Assembly: GCA_014237405.1 (NCBI GenBank)
Contig: JABZFO010000034.1
Span: 1-42,034, forward strand
Source: Desulfosarcina sp.
GTDB lineage: Bacteria > Desulfobacterota > Desulfobacteria > Desulfobacterales > Desulfosarcinaceae
Reading direction: 5' to 3'
DNA: 42,034 nt
Of this stretch, positions 16,434 through 25,701 are shown piece by piece; position 1 is the first letter of the stretch, and each line of letters opens with the position of its first letter. A program made the position numbers and the translations under genes. The notes beneath the pieces were generated by a model that was not told the DNA's origin, did not search any database, and saw only the letters and a list, made by a program, of their open reading frames with translations.

Positions 16434-17222
16434 ATGGAGATTTTGGTTTGTGTGAAACGGGTTCCCGATACCGCTGAGAACGAGATAGAGGTCAACCGTG
16501 ACGGCAGCGATATCGAGCGCGACGACTTGGTGTACTCGGTCAACGAGTGGGACAATTATGCGGTGGAAGAGGCCATTCAGCTCCGCGACAAGGTGGGCGG
16601 CAGCGTCACCGTCATCACCGTGGGCGACGACGAATCCGAAGAGGTGCTTCGCCGGGAGATGGCCATGGGCGCCGATAACGGCTTGCTGCTTTGTGACGAC
16701 GCCTTCGAAGGCTCTGACGGCAAAGGGATCGCCAGTCTGCTCAAGGCCGCTGTCGAAAAGGGAAAATACGATCTGATCCTCAGCGGTGCCCTGGCCGATG
16801 ACGGGGCGGGCCAGGTGGGCGGTATGCTGGCCGCCATGCTGGACTACCCCTACGCCTCACTGGTGAATAAGATCGAGGTGGCCGACGGTAAGCTCAAGGT
16901 GGGCCGCGAGATCGAGGGCGGCAATCAGGAGATGAACGAAATCCAGCTGCCCTGCGTCCTGTCTATCCAGACCGGCATCAACGAGCCTCGCTACGTGGGC
17001 ATCCGCGGCATCCGCAAGGTGGCTTCGGTGGAGATCCCCCAGCACGGCGCCACTGATCTGGGCGTTGATCCCACTGCCGTCGGTGCAGCCGGCGCCAAGG
17101 TGAAACGCGTGGACTACTTCGTGCCTGATATGGGTGAGGGTGCTGAAATGCTCGAAGGCAGCACCGAAGAGATCACTGCCAAGCTGATTGAACTCTTGAA
17201 AGCCAAAGGAGGGTTGAAATAA
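16434..17222 (+). CDS. etfB: Electron transfer flavoprotein beta subunit
   Basis: This 262-residue protein is the small subunit of ETF, which accepts electrons from acyl-CoA dehydrogenase. MEILVCVKRVPDTAEN at the start and VNEWDNYAVEEAIQL are classic EtfB motifs. The AMP/FAD-binding-like region VTVGDDESEEVLRREMAMGAD follows, and the signature INEPRYVGIRGIRK is near residue 180. TAGGAGG stands 6 nt before the ATG. Its TAA overlaps the ATG of etfA by one base, so the two are coupled. The 100-bp gap from the membrane oxidoreductase contains a short repeat-like TTTTTAATG stretch. It appears intact. Confidence 0.95.
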   Translation: MEILVCVKRVPDTAENEIEVNRDGSDIERDDLVYSVNEWDNYAVEEAIQLRDKVGGSVTVITVGDDESEEVLRREMAMGADNGLLLCDDAFEGSDGKGIASLLKAAVEKGKYDLILSGALADDGAGQVGGMLAAMLDYPYASLVNKIEVADGKLKVGREIEGGNQEMNEIQLPCVLSIQTGINEPRYVGIRGIRKVASVEIPQHGATDLGVDPTAVGAAGAKVKRVDYFVPDMGEGAEMLEGSTEEITAKLIELLKAKGGLK

Positions 17223-18190
17223 TGGCTGATATCTATGCATACATTACGTACAAAGGCGGCGTAGCCGACGACTCGTCCTTGGAACTGATTGCCGCTGCCA
17301 AGAAACTCGACGCCGGCGCGGCCGTCACCGCCATTGTGACCGGTTCGGGCGCCGACCTTGACAAAGTGGCCGATGATATGGCGGCTTCCTATGCCAAGGT
17401 CCTCAAATTCAATCTTGATGCCCTGGCCTACCCCAACGCCGAAGTGGTTCGTAACCTGATGGTCAACGTGCTGCCTGCCGACGCCATCGTTCTGGTTTCC
17501 CATGACACTTTCGGCATGGATCTGGGCCCCGGCCTTTCCATCAAACTGGAGTCGACCTTCATCGCCGACGTGGTGGACATCGAAGGCGTGGACGGCGGCA
17601 GCCTGAAGGTGATTCGCCAGGAGTACAGCGGCATGGTCAGCACCCATGTAACCGGCGATATCTCGACCGGTGCGGTGATCAACATTCGTCCCGGCGCCTT
17701 TGCTCCCGATGAAAGCAAATCCGCGGGGGGCAGTGTTGAAGACAAATCCGCCGATGCCGGCGACCTGACCGCCCAGCGGACCTTCCTGGAAATCGTGGAA
17801 GCCGAAGTTGGGGATGTGGACATCACCAAGTCCGACGTGCTGGTCTCCGTGGGCCGCGGCATCGAGGACGAAGAGAACATCGAAATCGCCGAGGAGCTGG
17901 CCAAGGCCATGGGCGCCGTTGTCTCCTGCTCCCGGCCCATCGTGGACGCCAAGTGGCTGGAGAAATCCCGCCAGGTGGGCACCTCCGGCCAGACGGTCAA
18001 ACCCAAGGTCTACATGGCCTGCGGCATCAGCGGCAGCTTTCAGCACCTGGGCGGCATCAAGGGATCGCCGTTCATCGTGGCCATCAACAAGAACGTCAAG
18101 GCCCCCATCTTCCAGGTGGCTGACGTGGGCATCGAAGTCGACATCCTTGAATTCCTGCCCGAACTGACCGACGCCATCAACGAATTGTAA
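17222..18190 (+). CDS. etfA: Electron transfer flavoprotein alpha subunit
   Basis: This 322-residue subunit binds the redox-active FAD and pairs with EtfB. The C-terminal FAD domain carries VSVGRGIEDEENIEIAEEL, SRPIVDAKWLEKSRQVGTSG, then KVYMACGISGSFQHLGGIKG and FIVAINKNVKAPIFQVADVG, all EtfA hallmarks. The N-terminal domain (1-190) is of normal length. It is coupled to etfB by a one-base overlap and ends 22 nt before a strong terminator. Electrons probably pass to the membrane oxidoreductase encoded upstream. Confidence 0.95.
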   Translation: MADIYAYITYKGGVADDSSLELIAAAKKLDAGAAVTAIVTGSGADLDKVADDMAASYAKVLKFNLDALAYPNAEVVRNLMVNVLPADAIVLVSHDTFGMDLGPGLSIKLESTFIADVVDIEGVDGGSLKVIRQEYSGMVSTHVTGDISTGAVINIRPGAFAPDESKSAGGSVEDKSADAGDLTAQRTFLEIVEAEVGDVDITKSDVLVSVGRGIEDEENIEIAEELAKAMGAVVSCSRPIVDAKWLEKSRQVGTSGQTVKPKVYMACGISGSFQHLGGIKGSPFIVAINKNVKAPIFQVADVGIEVDILEFLPELTDAINEL

Positions 18191-18211
18191 ATCGTCCACT
18201 GATAGTGTGTA

Positions 18212-18257
18212 AAAAGCCGGAGGATCCTTGCCGAGCAAAAAGGATTCCCCGGCTTTT
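18212..18257 (+). terminator. Rho-independent terminator after etfA
   Basis: AAAAGCCGGAGGATCCTT pairs with AAGGATTCCCCGGCTTTT around a short loop, and the T-run lies within the 3' arm. It closes the ETF operon. Confidence 0.85.
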
Positions 18258-18294
18258 CTTCATCGGGCATCCGGCCCGTGTTGCGGCGTTATCC

Positions 18295-18323
18295 TTGACA
18301 TGTTGGGGCCTTTGACATAGATC
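18295..18323 (+). promoter_or_regulatory. Candidate promoter for the GerMN-EF-G pair
   Basis: TTGACA (18295-18300), a 17-bp spacer, TAGATC (18318-18323). The -35 is perfect and the -10 weak. It lies about 70 bp upstream of the next start. Confidence 0.45.
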
Positions 18324-18389
18324 ATTCTTTTCCCGAATATCGGCACCGCAACCCTTAGGGCCAATAAGAGAGGACTGCAGGAAAGATCC

Positions 18390-18920
18390 ATGAAGTGGCA
18401 TCACGGACTGCCATCCGTTTCCTGGTTTACGATCTGGTTTTCCATGGCGTTGCTGTTTGGCGTTACGGCTGATGGATCGGCTATTGCCGAGCAAATGGAA
18501 AAGCAGATGGTTCATCTCTATTTCGCCGATGCGAATCGGCCATTTCTTATTGCCGAAGCGCGCGTGATGGTCAACCCCGGCGATCCGATGGCATTTGGCA
18601 GGCAGCTGGTGGTGGAACTGATAAACGGTTCCGCTCGTGGGAATCTGGCCACCATACCCACAGGGACGCAATTGAGATCCTTCTTTCTGCTTGATGATGG
18701 TACGGCGGTGGTTGATTTTTCCGCTCAACTCCGGGAAAATCACCCCGGGGGTTGCCGACTGGAGCAACTGACACTATTTTCTGTGGTCAATTCCCTGATC
18801 CTCAATGTTTCAGAAATTGACCGGGTGAAGATCCTCATAGACGGAGAGGAGACTCAGACGTTGACAGGCCATCTGCCGCTTGAATTTCCTTTAACTGCAG
18901 ACATGCTGCTGACACGATGA
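18390..18920 (+). CDS. GerMN-domain protein, exported
   Basis: This 176-residue protein has an N-terminal hydrophobic segment (residues about 11-31, [14 protein letters not shown]) that looks like a signal peptide or anchor without an obvious lipobox. The rest matches the GerMN domain: [19 protein letters not shown], then a helix with VVELINGS and the conserved [19 protein letters not shown] strand pair. In non-sporulating bacteria GerMN proteins are extracytoplasmic and of unclear function. The ATG follows AGGAAAG. Its stop overlaps the EF-G start by 4 nt (ATGA), so translation is probably coupled. Why an exported protein is coupled to a translation factor is not evident. Confidence 0.75.
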   Translation: MKWHHGLPSVSWFTIWFSMALLFGVTADGSAIAEQMEKQMVHLYFADANRPFLIAEARVMVNPGDPMAFGRQLVVELINGSARGNLATIPTGTQLRSFFLLDDGTAVVDFSAQLRENHPGGCRLEQLTLFSVVNSLILNVSEIDRVKILIDGEETQTLTGHLPLEFPLTADMLLTR

Positions 18921-20878
18921 AGAAAACAGACAAACTCAACAATATTCGGAATATCGGTATTATTGCCCACATCGATGCCGGAAAGACGACGGTCACCGAA
19001 CGGGTGCTTTACTATACGGGCCGGTCTCACAAAATCGGCGAGGTCCACGACGGTGAAGCGGTGATGGACTGGATGGTCGACGAGCAGGAGCGGGGCATCA
19101 CCATCACTTCCGCAGTCACTACCTGCCAGTGGAATGGCAGGGATATCCAGCTTATCGACACGCCGGGCCATGTGGATTTTACCATTGAGGTGGAGCGATC
19201 CCTGCGTGTACTGGATGGGGCCGTGGGGGTATTTTGCGCCGTGGGCGGTGTCGAACCCCAGTCGGAGACGGTCTGGCGTCAGGCCGACCGTTACAAGGTG
19301 CCCAAGATCGCCTTCATCAACAAACTGGACCGCATTGGCGCCAATTTTTTCGGCACCGTCCAGATGCTGCGCGAGCGACTCAAGGCCGACCCCCTGATTC
19401 TTCAGATTCCGATAGGCGCCGAAGACAGTTTCTCCGGCGTTGTCGATCTGATCCGCATGCAGCAGATCCGGTGGGACGACGACACACTTGGGGCCAGCTA
19501 CAGTACCGGGGATATCGATTCGGATCTCAGGGAAGATGCGGAGATTTACCGGGAGCAGTTATTAGAGACCCTTGCCGAGGTAGACGACGGGATCATGGAA
19601 GCCTACCTGGCCGAAGCACCCATCGACACAAAGGTTATTCTGGCCGCCATCAGAAAAGCCACGGTCGCGTTGAGACTGGTGCCGGTGCTGTGCGGCAGTG
19701 CACTGAAAAACAAAGGGATACAACCCCTTTTAGACGCCATTGTCCAGTTCCTTCCCAGCCCGGCCGAAGTGCCGGCCATCAACGGCGTTCATCCGGAAAC
19801 TGGCGAAGCCATCCTGTGTCATCCGGAGGAAAAGGCACCCCTGGCCGCGCTGATTTTCAAGGTTTCGATGGTGGAGGGGCGAAAGTTGTCATTTGTCCGC
19901 GTTTACAGCGGCAAACTCATCGCCGGTACCGATGTCTACAATCCCAGCCGAAACAAGAAGGAGAAGTTATCCCGCATTCTCATGATGCATGCCAACAAGC
20001 GGGAACGGGTGGACCTGGCGGGACCGGGGGCCATTGTGGGTGTCGTGGGGCTTAAAGATTCGTCCACCGGTGAGACCCTGTGCCAACAGGAGCATCCGGT
20101 ACTGCTGGAAAAAATGGAGTTCTACGAGCCGGTGATTTCGGTGGCCGTGGAGCCAAAAACCCACAGCGACCAGGAAAAGCTCCAGCAGGTGCTGGAAAAA
20201 TTCATGGCTGAAGATCCCACCCTGCGGGTCCAAGAGGATGAAGACACGGGGCAGACGATTCTTTCCGGCATGGGGGAACTTCATCTGGAAGTCATTACCA
20301 GCCGCATGCAGCGGGAATTCAACACCCAGGTCAATGTGGGCAAGCCCCAGGTGGTTTATCGGGAAACCATTGAATCCGTCGCCTCAGGAAGCGCGGTTTT
20401 CGACAAGGAAGTGGCCGGAAACCGCCATTATGGCGAAGTAACACTTCGACTGGAGCCCCTGCCCCGCGGAAAGGGGAACCGGTTTGTGTCCCGCCTGGTA
20501 CCGGAGGAACTTTCGTCCATACTGGTGAAAGCGGTGGAAAAAGGGGTGATGGAATCATTGGAAAGCGGTATCCTCATGGGGTATCCAGTGGTGGATGTAA
20601 AAGCGGTGCTCACCGGGGCCACCACCCGGGAGTCCAACGGGACGGAACTGGCCTTTACCGTGGCCGCCTCCATGGCGGTGCGAGAGGCCCTTTCCCAAGG
20701 GATGTCCCTGAATTCCCGGGGCGGCAAAATCGAATCCATCGAACCCAAGCTGGGGGTCCAGACCATCAAGGCCACCGTCCCTCTGGCCAGGATGTTCGGC
20801 TATTCCACCAGCCTGCGGTCCGCCACCCAGGGCCGGGGAACCTTCTCCATGCAGTTCTCCCGGTTTGACCGGAACTGA
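18917..20878 (+). CDS. fusA2: Elongation factor G-like GTPase (EF-G2 type), domain V shortened
   Basis: This 653-residue translational GTPase has G1 AHIDAGKT (17-24), the switch region [10 protein letters not shown]3 DTPGHVDF and G4 NKLD. Domains II-IV follow, and the C-terminal signature [21 protein letters not shown] is present. Relative to EF-G, domain V is short: REALSQ (ending 20698) is followed directly by [12 protein letters not shown]. The family has about 24 extra residues between these points (the DPVLLEPIM...EEYMGDVIG strand-helix). The loss is in frame, so the gene stays open, but domain V would lack a strand and helix and probably cannot fold normally. It may be a paralogue of the essential EF-G, involved in recycling or as a back-up. 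Start ATG 18917 overlaps the GerMN stop. Confidence 0.88.
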   Translation: MKKTDKLNNIRNIGIIAHIDAGKTTVTERVLYYTGRSHKIGEVHDGEAVMDWMVDEQERGITITSAVTTCQWNGRDIQLIDTPGHVDFTIEVERSLRVLDGAVGVFCAVGGVEPQSETVWRQADRYKVPKIAFINKLDRIGANFFGTVQMLRERLKADPLILQIPIGAEDSFSGVVDLIRMQQIRWDDDTLGASYSTGDIDSDLREDAEIYREQLLETLAEVDDGIMEAYLAEAPIDTKVILAAIRKATVALRLVPVLCGSALKNKGIQPLLDAIVQFLPSPAEVPAINGVHPETGEAILCHPEEKAPLAALIFKVSMVEGRKLSFVRVYSGKLIAGTDVYNPSRNKKEKLSRILMMHANKRERVDLAGPGAIVGVVGLKDSSTGETLCQQEHPVLLEKMEFYEPVISVAVEPKTHSDQEKLQQVLEKFMAEDPTLRVQEDEDTGQTILSGMGELHLEVITSRMQREFNTQVNVGKPQVVYRETIESVASGSAVFDKEVAGNRHYGEVTLRLEPLPRGKGNRFVSRLVPEELSSILVKAVEKGVMESLESGILMGYPVVDVKAVLTGATTRESNGTELAFTVAASMAVREALSQGMSLNSRGGKIESIEPKLGVQTIKATVPLARMFGYSTSLRSATQGRGTFSMQFSRFDRN

Positions 20879-20976
20879 TCGGCGTACCCCCTGCCCGGGA
20901 TTTGAACCGCGGCAGCGCCCAGTCCCCTGTGGCTGACCGATAGTCGGTGCCGGGAAACCAGGTGCCAGGGGCGGCA

Positions 20977-22370
20977 TCACTTGGCGCCGGGCTTTTTCTC
21001 TTTTTCGGGATCCAGGGCCTTGAGTTGACGCTCCACCATTTGTTTCTGGGAATCGTCGATGGCCAATTTCAGGGCCCGGTTGAGGTGAAAACCGGCGTTT
21101 TTCATGTCTCCCTTCTGCCGGAAAAAGCGCCCGAGATTGTAGTGGGCGCCGAACATGTCCCCCAGCCGTCCACTGCTTTCCCCCAAATAATAGTAGGCCT
21201 GGGTAAAGTTCTGGTTGCTGCGCACCAGATTCTCGAAGGTATCTCTGGCATCCACCATCCGGCCCAGTTCCACCTGGGTCCGGCCCAGATACAGCTGGCC
21301 TTCGGGGTTTTTTTCGGAACTGCCGGCGGACAGCGCTTCCATGGCTTTTTCATACTGGCCGTCGTGGAAATAGATCCTGCCCAGATCCTGGAGCATATGG
21401 GTGGCCATGGCGTTGGCCTCGATGGCCTGTTTCATGTGCACGGCCGCTTCGTGCCATCTGTCCACCCGGGTCAATGCCAGCGCGTATCCGTAGTGGGCAA
21501 GGGGATCGTCCGGCGATGCCTCAAGGTCCAACTTGAAACGGTTCAGGGCCACCTTCTCATTGGTGTAGAGTGCCACCAGCCGGGTGTGCGCCAGGCCGAA
21601 TCCGCCGACTTCCCCACGCTTTTGGACCGTTTCCGATCGATTCTGGTGCAGCCAGTTGTCGATGTAGATCATGCGCGCCTCGGACGCCGGGTGCGTGGTC
21701 AGGTAGGTGGGAATCTGTTCGGACCCGTACCACTGCTTGCTGCGGATTTTCTTCAACGATGTCAGCAGGCCTTCACCGGTGTAGCCGGCCTGAGTCAGGT
21801 ACACCAGCCCCAGCTGATCCGCCTGCATTTCATCGCCGTAGCTGCACCGCCGGCGCCCAGCAGCACCCCGGCCACCATGCCGGCCAGCGTGGCCATGCCG
21901 ATCTTCTTGGAACTTTCGATGCGGTCGGAGATGTGCCGGCAGACCACATGGGTGATTTCATGGCCGATAATGCCGGCCAGCTCTTCTTCGGATTCCAGGG
22001 CGGCGAACAGGCCGCTGTTGAAGAATATGTGGCCCGCCGGGGTGGCGAAGGCGTTGTAGACATCTTCATGGAGCACATAAAAATGATACGCAAAGGGCTG
22101 GGGCGGGACGACAGCCAGAATCCGGTTGCCCACCCGGTTGACGTAATCAACGATAATCGGATCCTCGATGAGCGGGAACTGGGACCTGACCACCGCCATA
22201 AACTCTCTGGACAGTTCCTGTTCCTCCTGAATGGTGATGCAATTCCCTTCGGGAACCATGATCACTATGGTGGAAACGAGAAATGCGGCCATCGTGACAA
22301 TTGCAAATATTTTATTTTTTATCGGCATGTTAATGATTGTTCCCTGTTTAACGGAAACGGCTGTTCCCAT
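20977..22370 (-). pseudogene. M48-family (BepA-like) metalloprotease with TPR, frameshifted by internal deletion
   Basis: The first frame (start ATG 22370, or more likely 22328 at MPIKNKIFAIV) has a signal-like N-terminus. It carries the zinc motif HEITH (GIIGHEITHVVCRHI) and a glycine-rich membrane-like stretch, VAGVLLGAGGAATA. Similarity then stops near 21835-21843. The third-ligand region DEMQADQLGLVYLTQAGY resumes in another frame, followed by THPASEARM and about four TPR-like repeats to KKPGAK at 20977. About 20-30 residues between LGAGGAA and DEMQAD are missing. Periplasmic BepA/YfgC-type enzymes assist outer-membrane protein assembly. The two parts are well conserved, so one lesion broke an otherwise good gene. 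Confidence 0.83.
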
Positions 22371-22443
22371 GGCGTTTTCATCTTAGAATGACACATTCTA
22401 ATCCACTTTTCAAACAGCATGTTTTGTGTTAAAGCTGAGCGCC

Positions 22444-23220
22444 ATGGCACAGATCATATGCATCGCCAACCAGAAAGGGGGCGTGGGAAAGACCACAACG
22501 GCAGTCAACCTGTCCGCGGCACTGGCCGTTTCCGAAAAACGGACACTGCTGGTGGACTGCGACCCCCAGGCCAATGCCACCACCGGTGTGGGGCTGGACA
22601 AATCCCGGCTGGTTAAAACCCTTTATCATGGGATGATCGGTGATACCGGGGCAGATGCAGTCATCGTCGACAGCCAGATTGAATCGCTCAAGATCATGCC
22701 CTCCCGGGTGGAACTGATCGGCTTCGATGTGGAGATGGTGGACCGACCCCATCGGGAGCATGCGTTACGGCGCCTGCTGGCCCCGGTGGCAGGAGATTTC
22801 GATTATGTCGTTATCGACTGCCCGCCGTCGTTGAGCCTGCTTACCGTAAACGCCATGACGGCTGCCGACACCCTGCTTATTCCCCTTCAGTGCGAGTTTT
22901 ATGCCCTGGAGGGGCTCAGTCAGCTGGTTCAGACATTCCAGCGGATCAAGAGCGGATTGAACCCGGGACTTAAAATTGCCGGTATTCTGCTTACCATGTT
23001 CGACCGCCGCACCAATTTGAGCCGCCAGGTGGCCGAAGATGCGCAAAACCATTTCAAGAACTTGGTGTTCAAGACGACGATTCCCCGCAATGTCCGCCTG
23101 GGCGAGGCCCCCAGTTTCGGGCAGCCCATATTGCTATACGATGCCATGTCCTCTGGAGCCGTCAGCTACTTTTCCCTTGCCAAGGAGATCATGACCGCCA
23201 ATCATACCGGCCACGCCTGA
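22444..23220 (+). CDS. parA: Chromosome-partitioning ATPase ParA (Soj)
   Basis: This 258-residue deviant Walker ATPase has CIANQKGGVGKTTTAVNLSAAL at the N-terminus. The Walker A' strand is followed by VDCDPQANATTGVG and VVIDCPPSLSLLTVNAM. It drives origin segregation together with ParB. ATG 22444 starts exactly at the conserved N-terminus. An in-frame GTG at 22426 is a poorer alternative. parB follows 152 bp later, interrupted by a short repeat. It is intact. No full parS site (TGTTTCACGTGAAACA) was found in the window. Confidence 0.93.
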   Translation: MAQIICIANQKGGVGKTTTAVNLSAALAVSEKRTLLVDCDPQANATTGVGLDKSRLVKTLYHGMIGDTGADAVIVDSQIESLKIMPSRVELIGFDVEMVDRPHREHALRRLLAPVAGDFDYVVIDCPPSLSLLTVNAMTAADTLLIPLQCEFYALEGLSQLVQTFQRIKSGLNPGLKIAGILLTMFDRRTNLSRQVAEDAQNHFKNLVFKTTIPRNVRLGEAPSFGQPILLYDAMSSGAVSYFSLAKEIMTANHTGHA

Positions 23221-23294
23221 CAGGCTTTCCGGTAACGCTGATTCGCCGGGACTGTTCATTTTGCCCCGGGCCAGCTATACACAATTCAGCGCTG

Positions 23295-23372
23295 CCGCTG
23301 ACCGCCGAGGCGATCAGTTTAATCGGAAAAGAAACTGTGCCATTCTGGCGTAGTTTCATACAAGGACACCGC
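23295..23372 (+). repeat. Short dispersed repeat family D, copy 1 (parA-parB gap)
   Basis: GCTGCCGCTGACC...AGTTTAATCGGAAAAGAAACT followed by GTTTCATACAAG. Related copies lie at 34206-34251 and 34425-34490. The outer bases covary: AGTTT...AAACT here and GGTTT...AAACC at 34230-34250, as expected if a hairpin is conserved. Confidence 0.5.
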
Positions 23373-24296
23373 ATGCCAGATAAAATAAAGGAAAGCAGGG
23401 TCGGTTCCGGCGCCAAAAAAAAACGGAAAGTGGCACTGGGCAGGGGGCTCGATGCGCTGATTCCGGATTTGGGTGCCATGGAAGGACTCACCGGGTCATC
23501 GTCACCACCGCGAAAAGAATATTTTTTATGTGAAATCGGAATGATTCGGCCGAATCGCTACCAGCCGCGACGTCGTTTTTCACCGGACGATCTGGAAGAA
23601 CTGGCCGCGTCCATCCGCAGCCAGGGCATCATCCAGCCCCTGCTGGTGCGCACTGACGATGTGGGCTACGAGCTGGTGGCCGGTGAACGGCGCCTGCGGG
23701 CGGCAACCCTGGCTGGCCTGGACCGGGTGCCTGTGGTGGTAAAGGATGTCTCCGATGCCAAGATGCTGGAGATTTCCATTGTGGAGAACATCCAGCGGGA
23801 AAACCTCAACCCCATGGAGGAGGCCGAGGCCTACCACCGGCTGATCACCGACTTCGATCTGACCCAGGATCAGACTGCCGAGCGGGTGGGAAAGAGCCGC
23901 AGCGCCGTGGCCAACTTCCTGCGGCTGCGCCAGCTTCCCGATCCGATCAAGGCCAGCATCATGGAAGGCGCGTTGAGCATGGGTCACGCCCGGGCCCTGC
24001 TGGGGGCCGACACACCGGCCAAACAACAGGCAGCCTGGCGGGAGGTGGTGGCTAAAAAGCTGTCGGTGCGCGATACCGAAGCCTTGATTAAACGGATTAA
24101 TGCGGAAAAAAAGCCGGCCCGCACCCCGGAATTGACCCCTGAGCAGCGCTATTTCAACAATGTTTCCGAAGATCTGTCCCGCCATTTCGGCACCCGGGTC
24201 CGGATTCAGCGCAAGGGCAAGAAGGGGCGGGTGAAAATCGATTTTTTCAGCGACGATGACCTGGACCGGCTGCTGGGGTTGCTCCGGACGAACTGA
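23373..24296 (+). CDS. parB: Chromosome-partitioning protein ParB (Spo0J)
   Basis: This 307-residue CTPase and DNA-binding partner of ParA begins with the [10 protein letters not shown] motif after a basic N-terminus. The ParB/Srx domain includes [20 protein letters not shown], the [11 protein letters not shown]-binding motif and the [20 protein letters not shown] box. A helix-turn-helix ([19 protein letters not shown]) and a C-terminal dimerisation region follow. The start is set at ATG 23373 (MPDKIKE) because the 12 residues before it overlap the repeat and are not ParB-like. It seems intact. Confidence 0.93.
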   Translation: MPDKIKESRVGSGAKKKRKVALGRGLDALIPDLGAMEGLTGSSSPPRKEYFLCEIGMIRPNRYQPRRRFSPDDLEELAASIRSQGIIQPLLVRTDDVGYELVAGERRLRAATLAGLDRVPVVVKDVSDAKMLEISIVENIQRENLNPMEEAEAYHRLITDFDLTQDQTAERVGKSRSAVANFLRLRQLPDPIKASIMEGALSMGHARALLGADTPAKQQAAWREVVAKKLSVRDTEALIKRINAEKKPARTPELTPEQRYFNNVSEDLSRHFGTRVRIQRKGKKGRVKIDFFSDDDLDRLLGLLRTN

Positions 24297-24400
24297 TCAT
24301 CCGGGAAAACAGTTGCGGCACCGTGTGCGCTCTCTCGGGCATTGAACCCACGCCTCGGCGTGGATTCGTTTTTACGGGGGCTGAATTTTAGAACGTATCC

Positions 24401-24925
24401 ATGGCCATTCACATTATCATCGACGGCTACAACCTGATCCGCCAGTCCCCGGAACTGTCCGGGCTGGACCGGCAGGACCTGCAGCTGGGCCGTGATGCCC
24501 TGGTGGATGTCCTGGCGGCCTACAAAAAAATCAAACCGCATAAAATTAGCGTGGTCTTCGACGGCACTGCCGGGCCATCCCTTTACGGTTCCCGGGATCG
24601 CGTCAAGGGTATTGCCATCCGCTATTCGCAGGGTGGAGAGAGCGCCGATGACGTGATTCGGCGGATGGCGCGCCGGGAAAAGGCCCAAGCCCTCGTGGTC
24701 AGCAGCGACCGGGAAGTCATGACCGCTGCCGAGTCGGCCGGGGCTACGGTAATGGATTCAGCGGCCTTCGAGGATAAGATTGCCATGGCCCGATACCTGG
24801 CGGTAAAAGGTGGCGGGGAACCGGTCGAGTCCGTGGGGTGGGTGCCCACTACTCGAAAGAAGGGGCCCAGCCGGCGGCTACCCAAACGCAAACGTAAGGC
24901 ACGGGCACGGGTGGAAAAACTATAG
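24401..24925 (+). CDS. NYN/PIN-domain putative RNase (YacP-like)
   Basis: This 174-residue protein opens with IHIIIDGYNLIRQ, the NYN/PIN-like first catalytic Asp. VVFDGT, a GGESADDVIRRMA acidic motif and VVSSDREVM complete the acidic nuclease site. The tail (140-174) is strongly basic (KKGPSRRLPKRKRKARARV), suggesting RNA binding. The family is the DUF901/YacP type, related to Rae1 ribosome-associated RNase. It follows parB by 104 bp. There is no clear ribosome-binding site at ATG 24401, but homology begins there. The function is inferred from family. Confidence 0.82.
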   Translation: MAIHIIIDGYNLIRQSPELSGLDRQDLQLGRDALVDVLAAYKKIKPHKISVVFDGTAGPSLYGSRDRVKGIAIRYSQGGESADDVIRRMARREKAQALVVSSDREVMTAAESAGATVMDSAAFEDKIAMARYLAVKGGGEPVESVGWVPTTRKKGPSRRLPKRKRKARARVEKL

Positions 24926-25004
24926 GCCCTTAAAGCCTATATGAATTCCGTTCGAGATCCACTGGGCATTGCGAATTAAGGAATTAAGGAATTGAGGAAT
25001 TGTT

Positions 25005-25439
25005 ATGGCTCAACCGCCTTCACGAAAAACGGTTTGCGTCATCGACGGTCAGGGCGGCGGCATCGGCAGCACCATTATCAAGAAAATTAAAGCGCACTTC
25101 GGTGAGTCCGTGGAGATCATCGCCTTGGGGACCAACGCCATCGCCACCGCCCAGATGCTTAAGGCCAGGGCCAACCGGGGTGCATCGGGGGAGAACGCCA
25201 TTATGCGGACGGTTGCCCGGGCGGATGTGGTGGTAGGTACCCTGAGCATCATGCTGGCCCATGCCATGATGGGTGAGGTGACCCCGAAAATGGCCGAAGC
25301 CGTGTCCGGCTGTGCGGCCACCAAACTTATTCTGCCCATATCCCATGAAAATGTCGATGTCATCGGCGTGTCGGACGACCCGCTGCCCCATCTGGTGGAA
25401 ACCCTGGTGATTGATCACCTGAAACCGTTAATATGCTAA
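25005..25439 (+). CDS. DUF3842 family protein
   Basis: This 144-residue protein has an N-terminal Rossmann-like CVIDGQGGGIGSTIIKKIK and ALGTNAIATAQMLKARAN, then GENAIMRTVARADVVVGT, all typical of DUF3842. This family of unknown function is widespread in anaerobes. ATG 25005 is preceded by tandem GGAATT-type repeats (24973-25002) that contain an AGGAATT ribosome-binding site. It is followed 47 bp later by cooT, so the two may be co-transcribed. Confidence 0.8.
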   Translation: MAQPPSRKTVCVIDGQGGGIGSTIIKKIKAHFGESVEIIALGTNAIATAQMLKARANRGASGENAIMRTVARADVVVGTLSIMLAHAMMGEVTPKMAEAVSGCAATKLILPISHENVDVIGVSDDPLPHLVETLVIDHLKPLIC

Positions 25440-25486
25440 GTGGCCCTATTTACGAACAGGACCACTAACCGGAAAGGACGACGAAC

Positions 25487-25681
25487 ATGTGTGAAGCCAA
25501 TGCCTACCTGCTCACCGATGGGGGCGAAACGCTGGTCATGGAATCGGTGGACGATGTCTCTCCGGAAGGGGATGGCCTGAAGCTAGTCAATATTTTCGGT
25601 GAGCAGAAATTCCTCCGGGCCGCCATTCATTCTCTCTCTCTGGTGGAGCATAAGGTGTTTCTCAAGGAACTGAACCACTGA
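25487..25681 (+). CDS. cooT: CooT-family nickel-binding protein
   Basis: This 64-residue protein starts MCEANAYLLTDGGE. Cys2 after the initiator Met is the nickel ligand of CooT. The fold is a small beta-barrel, and the sequence DVSPEGDGLKLVNIFGEQK fits the family. CooT helps supply nickel to CO dehydrogenase in Rhodospirillum. No cooS/acsB is present in the window, but cooC lies 7 kb away. AAAGGACG precedes the ATG. The gene is short but supported by the motif and good spacing to its neighbours. Confidence 0.85.
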   Translation: MCEANAYLLTDGGETLVMESVDDVSPEGDGLKLVNIFGEQKFLRAAIHSLSLVEHKVFLKELNH

Positions 25682-25701
25682 AACTGACGCCGGCACCATA
25701 G

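Noticed and set aside
20880..20975. tRNA-like T-arm (GGTTCAAATCCC on the minus strand)
   Set aside because: The flanking T-stem does not pair and no acceptor, D or anticodon arms can be drawn. Probably chance or a tiny remnant.
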